A stretch of 64,000 nt of DNA from the NCBI RefSeq assembly GCF_000338295.1, contig NZ_ANMO01000154.1, forward strand, positions 46,655 through 110,654. Direction: 5' to 3'. A model generated the notes under the pieces. That model saw nothing but the letters and a program-made list of their open reading frames with translations, did not search any database and had not been told where the DNA came from. This stretch comes from Rhodopirellula europaea 6C. GTDB taxonomy: Bacteria; Planctomycetota; Planctomycetia; Pirellulales; Pirellulaceae. The translations under genes were made by a program, and so were the position numbers. Positions 56,983-64,000 of this stretch are shown here, piece after piece. Positions within the stretch are counted from its first letter, which is position 1, and every line of letters begins with the position of its first letter.

Positions 56983-57480
56983 GTGTTTACAAAAATGACA
57001 GGGGAGTCATCGCCGGCAGCGAGACACTTTTTCACGCGGGCGGGTGACAACCGTTTTCGACCGTTGTTTTGCGTTCTGATGGGCGCAGTTTCGCTGGGTA
57101 TCAGTGGATGCGGCGGATCCACCGCCCCCGTCGAACCACCGGTGATCGAGGACTATGCACCGACTGGCGAGGTCACGCTCGAATTTGTGATCGACGAAGA
57201 TACGACGAAGTCCTATGTCGTGGACAATGTCGCCGAAGGATCCACGTTGGAAGCTTTGATGGGCAACCTAAGTGCGCCAAAGATGGAGATCGGCGGAGAG
57301 GGGGCAACCGCGTTCGTCAATTCGATTGAAGGAGTCAGCACCAATGCGACTCACGGGTGGACCTACACGGTCGACGGCGAATTCGCGACGAAAGGGATCG
57401 GCACGATGGAGTTGAATCCACCGACCACAATCGTCTGGAAGTACACGACCTTCGAAGAGGCGATGGCCGAGAAAGAGTGA
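56983..57480 (+). CDS. DUF4430-like lipoprotein, paralogue 2
   Basis: This 165-aa protein uses GTG 56983, chosen because it aligns with paralogue 1 and gives the same length; ATG 56995 is another option. The lipobox is GISGCGG. The mature domain (TGEVTLEFVIDEDTTKSY, THGWTYTVDGEF, IVWKYTTFEEA) is close to paralogue 1, while the signal region has diverged strongly. Together with the upstream repeat it forms a direct duplication around 53456-56526. Confidence 0.8.
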   Translation: MFTKMTGESSPAARHFFTRAGDNRFRPLFCVLMGAVSLGISGCGGSTAPVEPPVIEDYAPTGEVTLEFVIDEDTTKSYVVDNVAEGSTLEALMGNLSAPKMEIGGEGATAFVNSIEGVSTNATHGWTYTVDGEFATKGIGTMELNPPTTIVWKYTTFEEAMAEKE

Positions 57481-57797
57481 TCGGCGTTTGAAAGGTCGGC
57501 CAACGCACCGTAGGCCATGTCTTACATGGTGGTGTGGTTGGTTGATCCAGAGTTGAGGTTTGTCGCGAGGTTGAATGTCGCGGCGGTGGTGCATCGATCG
57601 GCGGGGGCCATTGCCAGGCACGGCCTGGCCTACGGTTTTGCTCGACCTCCCCCAAAACTTCGTTTCGGGAGAGGTTCTCAATTGCAGAAACCCGCCAAAG
57701 CGCATTGTCAGAAAACTGCACTGCCTCCCGGAGGGAAGAGTGAATCAGTTGGGCTCTTCCCCGATGAGGAAGAGGTTGAATAAACGTCCTGCGAAGA
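57481..57797. other. Intergenic region with palindromic repeats
   Basis: No gene is supported in these 317 bp. It carries short palindromes such as CCATGTCTTACATGG near 57515, a CCAGGC/GCCTGG pair near 57614 and a half of the CGAAACGAAGTTTCG-type repeat near 57658 that also occurs whole at 60021-60048. It separates the duplicated island from the PfkB gene. Confidence 0.5.
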
Positions 57798-58874
57798 TCA
57801 GCGTTGGACGCGGGCGTTGCCTTTCCAGATGCTCCAGACTTGGTCTTCGTCGGCGGGTTGGCCGTAGTCGGTGTAGAGCGTTGCGGTCAAAGCACCGGTG
57901 GCCCAGCCGAACTGCGAGCTCTTCTCTGCGTCCCAGCCTTGCAGCACGCCGTAGAGCAAGCCACCGACGAATCCGTCGCCGCCGCCGATGCGATCGATCA
58001 CGCCGATTTCGCGAGGCTCGATGACAGCGAACTCGGTGCCGTGAGAAACGATCGCACCCCAGTGATGCAGGTTGGCGCTCTCGACTTCACGCAGGGTGGT
58101 CGCGAACAGAGTGGTGTCGGCGTATTCCTTTTTGACACGGTTGATCATTTCCTTGAAGCCATCGATCTTCGCGGAGATGTCACTGCCGCCAGCTTCGGGG
58201 CCTTCGACACCCAAGCAAAGTTGGAAGTCTTCTTCGTTGCCGATCAGGATGTCGGACAGGCTGGCGATCTCTTTGAACTGAGCCGCCAGTTTTTCTTCGC
58301 GGCCTTTCCAGAACGAAGCCCGGTGGTTGAGGTCGAACGAGATTCGCGAGCCGTGTTTTTTGGCCGCACGAGCAATCTCCAAGCAGAACTCGCTGGTCTC
58401 TTCCGAGAGAGCAGCGATCAAGCCGGACAGGTGAACGATCTTGGCGCCTTCGGTTCCGAAGATGCGATCGAGGTCGAAGTCCTTGACGTTCAGTTGTCGA
58501 CCGACTTCACCAGCGCGGTCGTTTTGCACGCGAGGCCCGCGCGAACCCCAGCCGCTGTCGGCCATGTTGATTTGGTGACGCACGCCCCAAGGGTTGTCTT
58601 GAACGAATTCAGGACCTTCGTAATCCATGTGTCGGCCGGCCAAGTCATCTTTGATGAACCGGGCGACGGGGCTGTCTTTGACAAACGCGGTCAAGATTTT
58701 GACGGGCAATCCCAAGAACGACGAGATGCTGCCGACGTTCGATTCCGCGCTGGTGGCTTGCATCTTGAACGTGTCGCTGCAGTGGAACGGTTGGTGGTCC
58801 ACTGGCGTGAGGCGAATTCCCATGCTGGTGGGAATGACCATGGCGTATTTGGCGTCGCTGCGTAGTTCAATCAT
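57798..58874 (-). CDS. PfkB family sugar kinase (2-keto-3-deoxygluconate kinase-like)
   Basis: This 358-aa protein is of the ribokinase/PfkB family. It has SAESNVGSISSFLGLPVKIL near the N-terminus, in the place of the GG-x-x-x-N-x-A motif, and the catalytic signature RIGGGDGFVGGLLYG with the base Asp at about residue 308. FDLNHRASFW and NEEDFQLCLG are also typical. The layout resembles 2-dehydro-3-deoxygluconokinase. The SDR dehydrogenase gene lies upstream on the same strand, 195 bp away, suggesting a sugar acid route. Substrate is inferred. Confidence 0.87.
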   Translation of the reverse strand: MIELRSDAKYAMVIPTSMGIRLTPVDHQPFHCSDTFKMQATSAESNVGSISSFLGLPVKILTAFVKDSPVARFIKDDLAGRHMDYEGPEFVQDNPWGVRHQINMADSGWGSRGPRVQNDRAGEVGRQLNVKDFDLDRIFGTEGAKIVHLSGLIAALSEETSEFCLEIARAAKKHGSRISFDLNHRASFWKGREEKLAAQFKEIASLSDILIGNEEDFQLCLGVEGPEAGGSDISAKIDGFKEMINRVKKEYADTTLFATTLREVESANLHHWGAIVSHGTEFAVIEPREIGVIDRIGGGDGFVGGLLYGVLQGWDAEKSSQFGWATGALTATLYTDYGQPADEDQVWSIWKGNARVQR

Positions 58875-59069
58875 GGGACAGTGTGGATGGGGAAAGTTGG
58901 GATGAAGGGGAATGGGCGGCAGTCAGCGAGTCATTTCACGAATGGCTCGCTGCGAGATAGGTTCTCAGGTGAAGAGCAGTGAAGCGGATTCACCCAGAGG
59001 TCTGCGCTGCCTTGCTTACGCTGCGGGTTATGAATCGTGAGCGAATCAGGAAACTCGTTCGAAGCAGGG

Positions 59070-59879
59070 CTAGATCGTGACGGATGCGAATCCGCCGTCG
59101 ACCGCGATGTTCTGACCGGTGACAAACGAAGACGCTTTTCGCGAAGCCAACCAGATGGCGGCACCGGCGAGTTCTTCTGGTTTTCCAAAGCGAGCCATCG
59201 GGGTGTGACCGATGATTTGGCCGCCGCGTTCGGTGTACGAGCCGTCGTCGTTGTAGAGCAGTTTGCGGTTTTGTTCGGCGGGGAAAAAACCGGGGCTGAT
59301 CGCGTTGACTCGCACGCCGGTGGTCGCCCATTCGCGAGCCAGCCACAAGGTCAGGTTGATCACCGCGGCTTTGGCGGCCGAGTAAGCCACGACGCGAGAC
59401 AGCGGGATGATGCCTGACATCGAAGCGATGTTGATGATGCTGCCGACGCCGGCTTCGATCATCGCGGGCGCGAACACTTGGCTGGGCAACAACGCTCCGC
59501 CGACCAGGTTCAGGTCGAACACGTGTTGCCAGGCTTCGCGAGGCAATCCGCAGACATCGCCGCCAGGTGGAATCGTCGCGTCGGGATGGTTTCCGCCCGC
59601 CGCGTTGACCAGGATCGTTGGCGTTCCGGCCCAAGCCGTGATGGCATCGCGAGCTTCGGCCAAGGAGTCCGCTTGCATCCCGTCGACGGCGAAGAATTTG
59701 GCTTCGCCACCGCCCGAGGTGATCGCTTTGACTTTCGCTTCGCCGCGTTCCGCGTTGCGTCCCAAGACTGCCGTGCGAGCCCCGGCCGATCCGAGTGCCT
59801 GGGCCATGTGGCCGCCGAGCTCGCCTGTGCCGCCGATTACGACCGCGACATCGTCGTTCAATTCAAAAAGAGTATTCAT
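59070..59879 (-). CDS. SDR family sugar-acid dehydrogenase (UxuB/fructuronate reductase-like)
   Basis: This 269-aa short-chain dehydrogenase has the nucleotide motif VIGGTGELGGHMA, the NAAGGNHPDA loop, catalytic Ser in NIASMSGIIP, YSAAKAAV with Tyr and Lys, and a C-terminal VTGQNIAVDGGF. The NAAGGNHP loop is typical of the mannonate oxidoreductase/gluconate 5-dehydrogenase group. Together with the downstream PfkB kinase it would supply and phosphorylate a keto sugar acid, for example in uronate breakdown. That assignment is inference. Confidence 0.88.
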   Translation of the reverse strand: MNTLFELNDDVAVVIGGTGELGGHMAQALGSAGARTAVLGRNAERGEAKVKAITSGGGEAKFFAVDGMQADSLAEARDAITAWAGTPTILVNAAGGNHPDATIPPGGDVCGLPREAWQHVFDLNLVGGALLPSQVFAPAMIEAGVGSIINIASMSGIIPLSRVVAYSAAKAAVINLTLWLAREWATTGVRVNAISPGFFPAEQNRKLLYNDDGSYTERGGQIIGHTPMARFGKPEELAGAAIWLASRKASSFVTGQNIAVDGGFASVTI

Positions 59880-60250
59880 AGTGGCGGTACTTTACTCGCA
59901 ACGCGACGCAGAGAACAGCACGCGAAACAGGGAAGTTTTGCCAGTCGAACGACGCAGGGTCTATGGAGGGCGTGGAGCTTTTTTGATTCCGCTTTTTGGC
60001 AGATTTCCACATGGCGTACCTCTCCCGAAACGAAGTTTCGGGAGAGATCGAGCGACGCCGTTCAGGCGTACGCGAGGGTGAGGGCCGAGCATGTGAAACG
60101 GCGCTCACTACCCTCCCCGGAATTCTCGCTGAACGCTCGCATTCCGACCCTCCCCAACTGCGTTCAGGAGGGTGAATTCAAACTAGCGAGCACTGCGCTT
60201 GTAAAACTGCACGACCTCCTATGGAGGAGCGGGGCAGATTCTTGCCCGCC
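59880..60250. repeat. Intergenic palindromic repeats between SDR and recJ
   Basis: CTCTCCCGAAACGAAGTTTCGGGAGAG (60021-60048) is a perfect long palindrome. It is followed by ACCCTCCCC/AGGAGGGT-type repeats (about 60110-60172) related to those at 62413 and 63871. No gene is supported in the 371 bp. Confidence 0.65.
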
Positions 60251-62050
60251 TCAGGCTTGTTTTCGCCAGTCCACCAGGTGAACTTCGACACTGCGGTAAC
60301 CGTTGAACTCGTTGATGACGGGCCGGTACGCAATCTCGATCGGGCCGTTGTGCTGGTTCAGCGGTTCGCACCAATCCGCCGCACCGAAGGCGACGCCGCG
60401 GATCACGCGTTCGCCTTGTTTCAAACGCACGGACAGGTGGTTTTCACCCTTGCCCATCTTTTTGGCCGGTTCGCTGAGCTCGATGTCGCGGCCCATCAAC
60501 ACGGGACGCGGGTTGCCGGCGCCGAACGGAGCCATCGTTTCGATCTGCTTCATCGTTTGCAGGTTCAGTTGGCCGAGCGGAGCTTCCGCATCGATTTGAA
60601 TCGCCGGAGCCAATTCTTGCTCGGACCACTGCTTCGAAACAGCTTCGCAGAAGTCACCACGGAAGGCTTCGATGTCGGATTCGCGAATTGTCAGTCCGCC
60701 CGCGGCTGGGTGGCCGCCGTAGCGAACCAGTCGGTCCTCGCACTCTCGCAGGGCTTCGTAAAGATTGATGCCCGTGCCGCCGACGCGTCCCGATCCGGTC
60801 GCGTCGACTTTGCCTGCGGTGTCGAGCGAGAGAATGATCACGGGTTTGGCGTATTTCTCGGCCAATCGCCCGGCAACGACTCCGATGACTCCGGTGTGCC
60901 AGCCGACTCCGGCCAGGACCAGTGCTGGATCTTTTTCGGGATCGAAGTCTGCTTTGGCTTGTTTTTGGGCGGCCAGTTGAACGCTTCGCTGCAACGTGTC
61001 TCGGGTTCCGTTGAGCTGGTCGATGTACTGGGCCAACGCCACGGCCCGGTCGCCGGCTTCGATCGTCAGCAACTCGATGCCCAGTTGGGCTTGGCCAAGT
61101 CGCCCGGCGGCGTTCAGTCGGGGAGCCAGCCCGAAGGAGATGTTTTCGGTGGTCAATTCGCTGGCTTGGTCGAGTTTGGTGAGCTTCATCAGTTCCCACA
61201 AACCCGGCAGCGGTTCGGTCTGCATCACTCGCAGGCCGTGATTGACCAGCACGCGGTTTTCGTCGAGCAGCGGGACCACGTCGGCGATGGTTCCGATGGC
61301 GGCCAGCGAAAGCGATTGCATCAAGAATCGCTTCATCGGTGGCGTGACTTTCTTTTGCCCACATTTGGCTTGGCAAAGCGACCAGGCGAGTTTGAAGGCG
61401 ACGCCGGCACCGCAGAGTTCGCCAAACGGGTAAGCGGTTCCGGGCAGTCGTGGGTGGACGATGATGTCGGCGTCGGGCAGTTCGTCGCCGATTTGGTGGT
61501 GATCGGTGACGATCAACGTCACGCCAAGCTCGCGACAGAGTTTGGCGCACTCGAGGCTGGCGATGCCGCAATCGACCGAGATGATCATTTGCTTGCCGCG
61601 AGCGACCAGTTTGCGGATCGAGTCCTCGTTCAGGCCGTAGCCTTCCTCGAGCCGGTTGGGCACGTGGTAGCTGACCTCGGCCCCGATCAATCGCAGGCAA
61701 TTGACCAGGATCGCGGACCCGGTCATGCCGTCGGCGTCGTAATCGCCGTAGATGACGATCGGCGTCTTGGCTTCTGCGGCCGCCAGGATTTTTTCGGTCG
61801 CGGCAGGCACACCGGGCAGCAACTGCGGGTCACGCAGGCTGGTCAGTTTGGTGTCCAAGAACGTGGCGGCGTCTTCTTGCGAATAAACGCCGCGACTGAC
61901 CAGCAACTGAGCGACGACGGGAGGCAGTCCCGTGGTGCGGATCAGTTGTTCGACCAACGGAGCATCGTGCGGAGTGATCCGCCATTCCCGCTTCGTCCCG
62001 GAATCAACAAGCTGGTTGGTATCGGAAATCGAGCTGGAATCGGTACTCAA
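60251..62050 (-). CDS. recJ: Single-stranded-DNA-specific exonuclease RecJ
   Basis: This 599-aa protein starts at TTG 62050, the only reasonable start before the first motif. It has the DHH phosphoesterase motifs VIYGDYDADGMTGSAIL, ISVDCGIAS, VTDHHQIGDELPDAD and the DHHA1 part with RYGGHPAAGGLTI, then an OB-like C-terminal domain. RecJ degrades single-stranded DNA 5' to 3' in recombination and mismatch repair. It follows rpmG by 39 bp on the same strand. Confidence 0.94.
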   Translation of the reverse strand: MSTDSSSISDTNQLVDSGTKREWRITPHDAPLVEQLIRTTGLPPVVAQLLVSRGVYSQEDAATFLDTKLTSLRDPQLLPGVPAATEKILAAAEAKTPIVIYGDYDADGMTGSAILVNCLRLIGAEVSYHVPNRLEEGYGLNEDSIRKLVARGKQMIISVDCGIASLECAKLCRELGVTLIVTDHHQIGDELPDADIIVHPRLPGTAYPFGELCGAGVAFKLAWSLCQAKCGQKKVTPPMKRFLMQSLSLAAIGTIADVVPLLDENRVLVNHGLRVMQTEPLPGLWELMKLTKLDQASELTTENISFGLAPRLNAAGRLGQAQLGIELLTIEAGDRAVALAQYIDQLNGTRDTLQRSVQLAAQKQAKADFDPEKDPALVLAGVGWHTGVIGVVAGRLAEKYAKPVIILSLDTAGKVDATGSGRVGGTGINLYEALRECEDRLVRYGGHPAAGGLTIRESDIEAFRGDFCEAVSKQWSEQELAPAIQIDAEAPLGQLNLQTMKQIETMAPFGAGNPRPVLMGRDIELSEPAKKMGKGENHLSVRLKQGERVIRGVAFGAADWCEPLNQHNGPIEIAYRPVINEFNGYRSVEVHLVDWRKQA

Positions 62051-62089
62051 ATCGACCGTCGTCCTTGAATAGAGTCGGCGCTGAGAAGC

Positions 62090-62254
62090 TTACTTTTTCT
62101 TTTCAGCGTGCCAGGTGTGCTTGCGCAGGTTGGGGTTGTACTTCTTCAAACGAAGCTTTTCCCCACCAGGCTTTTTGCGGAGGGTGTAGTTGTACTGTCC
62201 GGTTTCTTCGCAGACCAGGAAAATGGTTTCTGCTTTTTTCTTGCTCTTGGACAT
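62090..62254 (-). CDS. rpmG: Ribosomal protein L33
   Basis: This is a 54-aa basic protein: MSKSKKKAETIFLVCEE, then YNYTLRKKPGG and KLRLKKYNPNLRKHTWHAE. This matches bL33, with only one Cys, so it is the zinc-free type. It binds the E-site region of the large ribosomal subunit. It is too short for typical ORF listing but clearly real. It is probably co-transcribed with recJ downstream. Confidence 0.93.
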   Translation of the reverse strand: MSKSKKKAETIFLVCEETGQYNYTLRKKPGGEKLRLKKYNPNLRKHTWHAEKKK

Positions 62255-62412
62255 CAGACGTGCCGGCGTGGTTTGTCAGGGAAATGAAATTTTCGAGCCC
62301 CAGAGTATGACTAGCCAGGTGCGATTTTGGCAAGTCGTACTTTTTTGGGGCGAATCAGGGGGAAAGTTCGTTGATTTGGTTGGGGGAGGGTGTGCGCTCG
62401 ATCCAATGCTGA

Positions 62413-62453
62413 GCCCTCCCCTCGCTTCGCTCGACCCTCCCAAGGGGAGGGTG
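62413..62453. repeat. Palindromic repeat GCCCTCCCCTCGCTTCGCTC type, copy 1
   Basis: GCCCTCCCC...GACCCTCCC and a following GGGAGGGT form a hairpin. The same first 30 bases occur at 63871-63900. Confidence 0.75.
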
Positions 62454-62506
62454 ATGATCCTTTGTCGACATCATTCATTGACTGGACGCGGAAGTGGTAG
62501 CGCCTG

Positions 62507-63364
62507 CTACATTTCCTCGTCGACAAATTCTCCGTCGGCTCGGTGGCCGAGGTAGGTGAAGATTTGCGGGTCAGTATTTTGTGAAAGAAATCGGACAGAG
62601 CCGTCTGCGAAACCGAAGTTGCCACCGCCGGGGTGTTCACTGGCGAAGCCGCCGACGAACTCGGGCGGATTCTCGTCGATGGCCGCGTTGCCCATCATTC
62701 GAATCCCGCCGCCAACCATTGTGCCGGTGTTTCGTAGCGTGCTTCGGGTCCCAGACACCCAACCAAGTGATTGGACGGTCGGAACCATTTCGCCGATTAG
62801 GATCGTGTGGCTGCTGCCGTCGTAAATGTCGCTGTAGCGAACCTCGCTGTTGAGAAACAGCAGTCCGTTGTTGTCTTCATCGATCGGAGCTTCCACGTCG
62901 TGATGACAGCCGGCGTAGTTGGACAGGCCAGCCGTCTTTTCATCGTTGATGCCAAATGGAAACGAAGGGCAGAGGAACGCGGAGATTTGATATGCGCGAA
63001 CTTTTGCATTGACCGGAGCATAGACGCTGGCGGTTAAATCGAAGTCGTCGGCGGTACCCTGCTGTTCGATGTAAGGCAGCAAGCGAACCAGGAAACTGAT
63101 GTGCTCGCCATTGGGCGTATTGGCGATGGGACCGGTCGGGTTGGTGGTGCCCGGCGGCAAATGCTCCATCGAGAATTCGTAGTTGTGAGTCGCCAAGGTG
63201 AGTTGAGCGATGTTGTTGGAGCAGCTCATCCGCCGCGCCGCTTCTCGAGCGGCTTGGACCGCCGGCAACAGCAGACCGACCAAGACGCCGATGATGGCGA
63301 TCACCACCAAGAGTTCGACCAGCGTGAATGCACGCCGTGACGAGGAAGGGAAATTCGTTGCCAT
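62507..63364 (-). CDS. DUF1559 prepilin-like protein
   Basis: About 285 aa. The N-terminus has the type IV prepilin peptidase site and helix: RRAFTLVELLVVIAIIGVL and then GLLLPAVQAAREAARRM, the classical planctomycete DUF1559 start. The C-terminal part has the family's H-X9-DG segment (FADGSVRFLSQNTDPQIF). These proteins are abundant in planctomycetes and form pseudopilin-like or surface structures of uncertain role. ATG 63364 puts the RR cleavage region ten residues from the start; the longer frame to 63463 is unlikely. Confidence 0.92.
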   Translation of the reverse strand: MATNFPSSSRRAFTLVELLVVIAIIGVLVGLLLPAVQAAREAARRMSCSNNIAQLTLATHNYEFSMEHLPPGTTNPTGPIANTPNGEHISFLVRLLPYIEQQGTADDFDLTASVYAPVNAKVRAYQISAFLCPSFPFGINDEKTAGLSNYAGCHHDVEAPIDEDNNGLLFLNSEVRYSDIYDGSSHTILIGEMVPTVQSLGWVSGTRSTLRNTGTMVGGGIRMMGNAAIDENPPEFVGGFASEHPGGGNFGFADGSVRFLSQNTDPQIFTYLGHRADGEFVDEEM

Positions 63365-63446
63365 GGTAGATTCCTGGGTTCGAGGTGGGGCCGGTTGAAA
63401 AGGTCGGTGGAGCAATGGATTGGGATCAGGTGAGTGTCGTGGGCGG

Positions 63447-63809
63447 CTAAAGCTCGGAAGCAATTTGCCAGGTGTTGGACCGCTGGATGCGACGCGGGTT
63501 CTCGGGATCTTGTTGGCCCAACCGAGCGATCACGTGAATGGTCAAGGAATCCTCGGAGGCATCGTCTCGCGTCACTTCGATTTCGATCTCGGCGGGTTCA
63601 TCACCGCGAATCGCTTCGCTGACGGACCAGGTTTCTCCGGTGTAGGCGTCGTCTTCGCGAAGTTGTCGGTGGGCTCGGACCAATCCGGCTTCGAGCAGCC
63701 AATCGGTTTGCTCCACTCGATGGAGATGGTTGGTTTGGCGGCGGTGTGTCAGGCTGCTTTTCAACGAGGTCATCACCAATGAAATTGAAATGCCCAGGCA
63801 CACGAGCAC
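63447..63809 (-). CDS. Prepilin-like or minor pseudopilin protein, start uncertain
   Basis: About 120 aa from GTG 63809. Reading upstream in frame gives RQGTALIYVLVCLGISIS, a prepilin-type N-terminal helix, so the true start probably lies farther upstream. The frame stays open to the window edge, and the 63871-63912 repeat lies inside it, so the true N-terminus cannot be set. The next part (RRQTNHLHRVEQTDWLLEAG) fits planctomycete PilX-like proteins. It lies 83 bp before the DUF1559 gene, suggesting a secretion/pilus cluster reaching beyond the window. Confidence 0.55.
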   Translation of the reverse strand: MLVCLGISISLVMTSLKSSLTHRRQTNHLHRVEQTDWLLEAGLVRAHRQLREDDAYTGETWSVSEAIRGDEPAEIEIEVTRDDASEDSLTIHVIARLGQQDPENPRRIQRSNTWQIASEL

Positions 63810-63870
63810 GTAGATCAGGGCTGTGCCTTGGCGTGGAGAGGGCGACGAGTGGGGGCGGAGTTGAGGTTCG

Positions 63871-63912
63871 GCCCTCCCCTCGCTTCGCTCGACCCTCCCA
63901 GAGGGAGGGTGA
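63871..63912. repeat. Palindromic repeat GCCCTCCCCTCGCTTCGCTC type, copy 2
   Basis: This is identical to 62413-62442 over 30 bases and is followed by GAGGGAGGGTGA. It falls where the upstream part of the prepilin-like gene should be, so it sits within or next to coding DNA. Confidence 0.75.
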
Positions 63913-64000
63913 AGAAGGGAGACGCATTGCTCTGTCCTTCGAGGTCGTGCCGTTTTGAAGTGCTGTGCCAGTAGCGCCTTGAGAACCCCGCCCGCGCAGT

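Noticed and set aside
60221..62068. Plus-strand frame of 615 codons
   Set aside because: It is the antisense shadow of recJ, which has all catalytic motifs; the plus-strand translation lacks any domain.

Overview
The window is a stretch of bacterial chromosome that looks like a planctomycete of the family Pirellulaceae, most like Rhodopirellula. The evidence is a DUF1559 prepilin-like protein, Tat-exported Gfo/Idh oxidoreductases, FG-GAP repeat proteins, Bat/VWA operons, a glycine/arginine-rich Rho, few strong Shine-Dalgarno sites, many GTG/TTG starts and abundant short palindromic intergenic repeats. No rRNA, prophage, integrase, CRISPR array or intact insertion sequence was found. One tRNA (Ser-GGA) is present.

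Layout. 1-6.3 kb: a metal-transport run on the minus strand (two-domain ABC permease, ZIP, and a CDF exporter cut by the window edge), a divergent AarF/ABC1 kinase, a 0.4-kb inverted-repeat element and a zinc-ribbon membrane protein. 6.3-14.5 kb: yeast-type cytosine deaminase, secreted esterase, a CsrA-receiver fusion protein, an ECF sigma factor, a ComF-like phosphoribosyltransferase, a DUF502 protein and a QueD-like enzyme. 14.6-29 kb: a carbohydrate block with two Gfo/Idh oxidoreductases, a DapA-family lyase translationally coupled to an SSS symporter, a convergent GntR/FCD regulator, a YidR-like DUF3748 protein, an FG-GAP protein, an AraB-type kinase, a FucI-like isomerase and an EEP phosphodiesterase. 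29-32 kb: L-serine dehydratase, tRNA-Ser and Rho.

32.9-45.6 kb: two coupled SPFH/Band-7 membrane proteins ending at a strong terminator, then a six-gene coupled Bat operon (MoxR, DUF58, a BatD/DUF4381-like protein, BatA, a BatB-BatC fusion, a BatD-BatE fusion). 45.9-52.2 kb: a DUF1349/TIGR03067 secreted protein and a tight minus-strand operon: AroH, unknown protein, FHA-GAF-sigma54 activator, TerB-like protein, CoaB, PyrD. 52.3-57.8 kb: an accessory-looking island in which a roughly 0.95-kb unit (hairpin-rich DNA plus a DUF4430 lipoprotein gene) is duplicated in direct orientation around a DUF1573-like gene, a frameshifted cysteine-rich secreted protein and a 317-aa secreted protein. 57.8-64 kb: PfkB sugar kinase, SDR dehydrogenase, RecJ, ribosomal protein L33 and prepilin-like genes.

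The most unusual items are the CsrA-(DHp-like helix)-REC fusion at 8.0-8.8 kb, the duplicated DUF4430 island with an empty/filled-site comparison that exposes a 120-bp element, and the SPFH pair whose N-terminal motif is repeated three times. All family assignments come from reading motifs; no database search was run.
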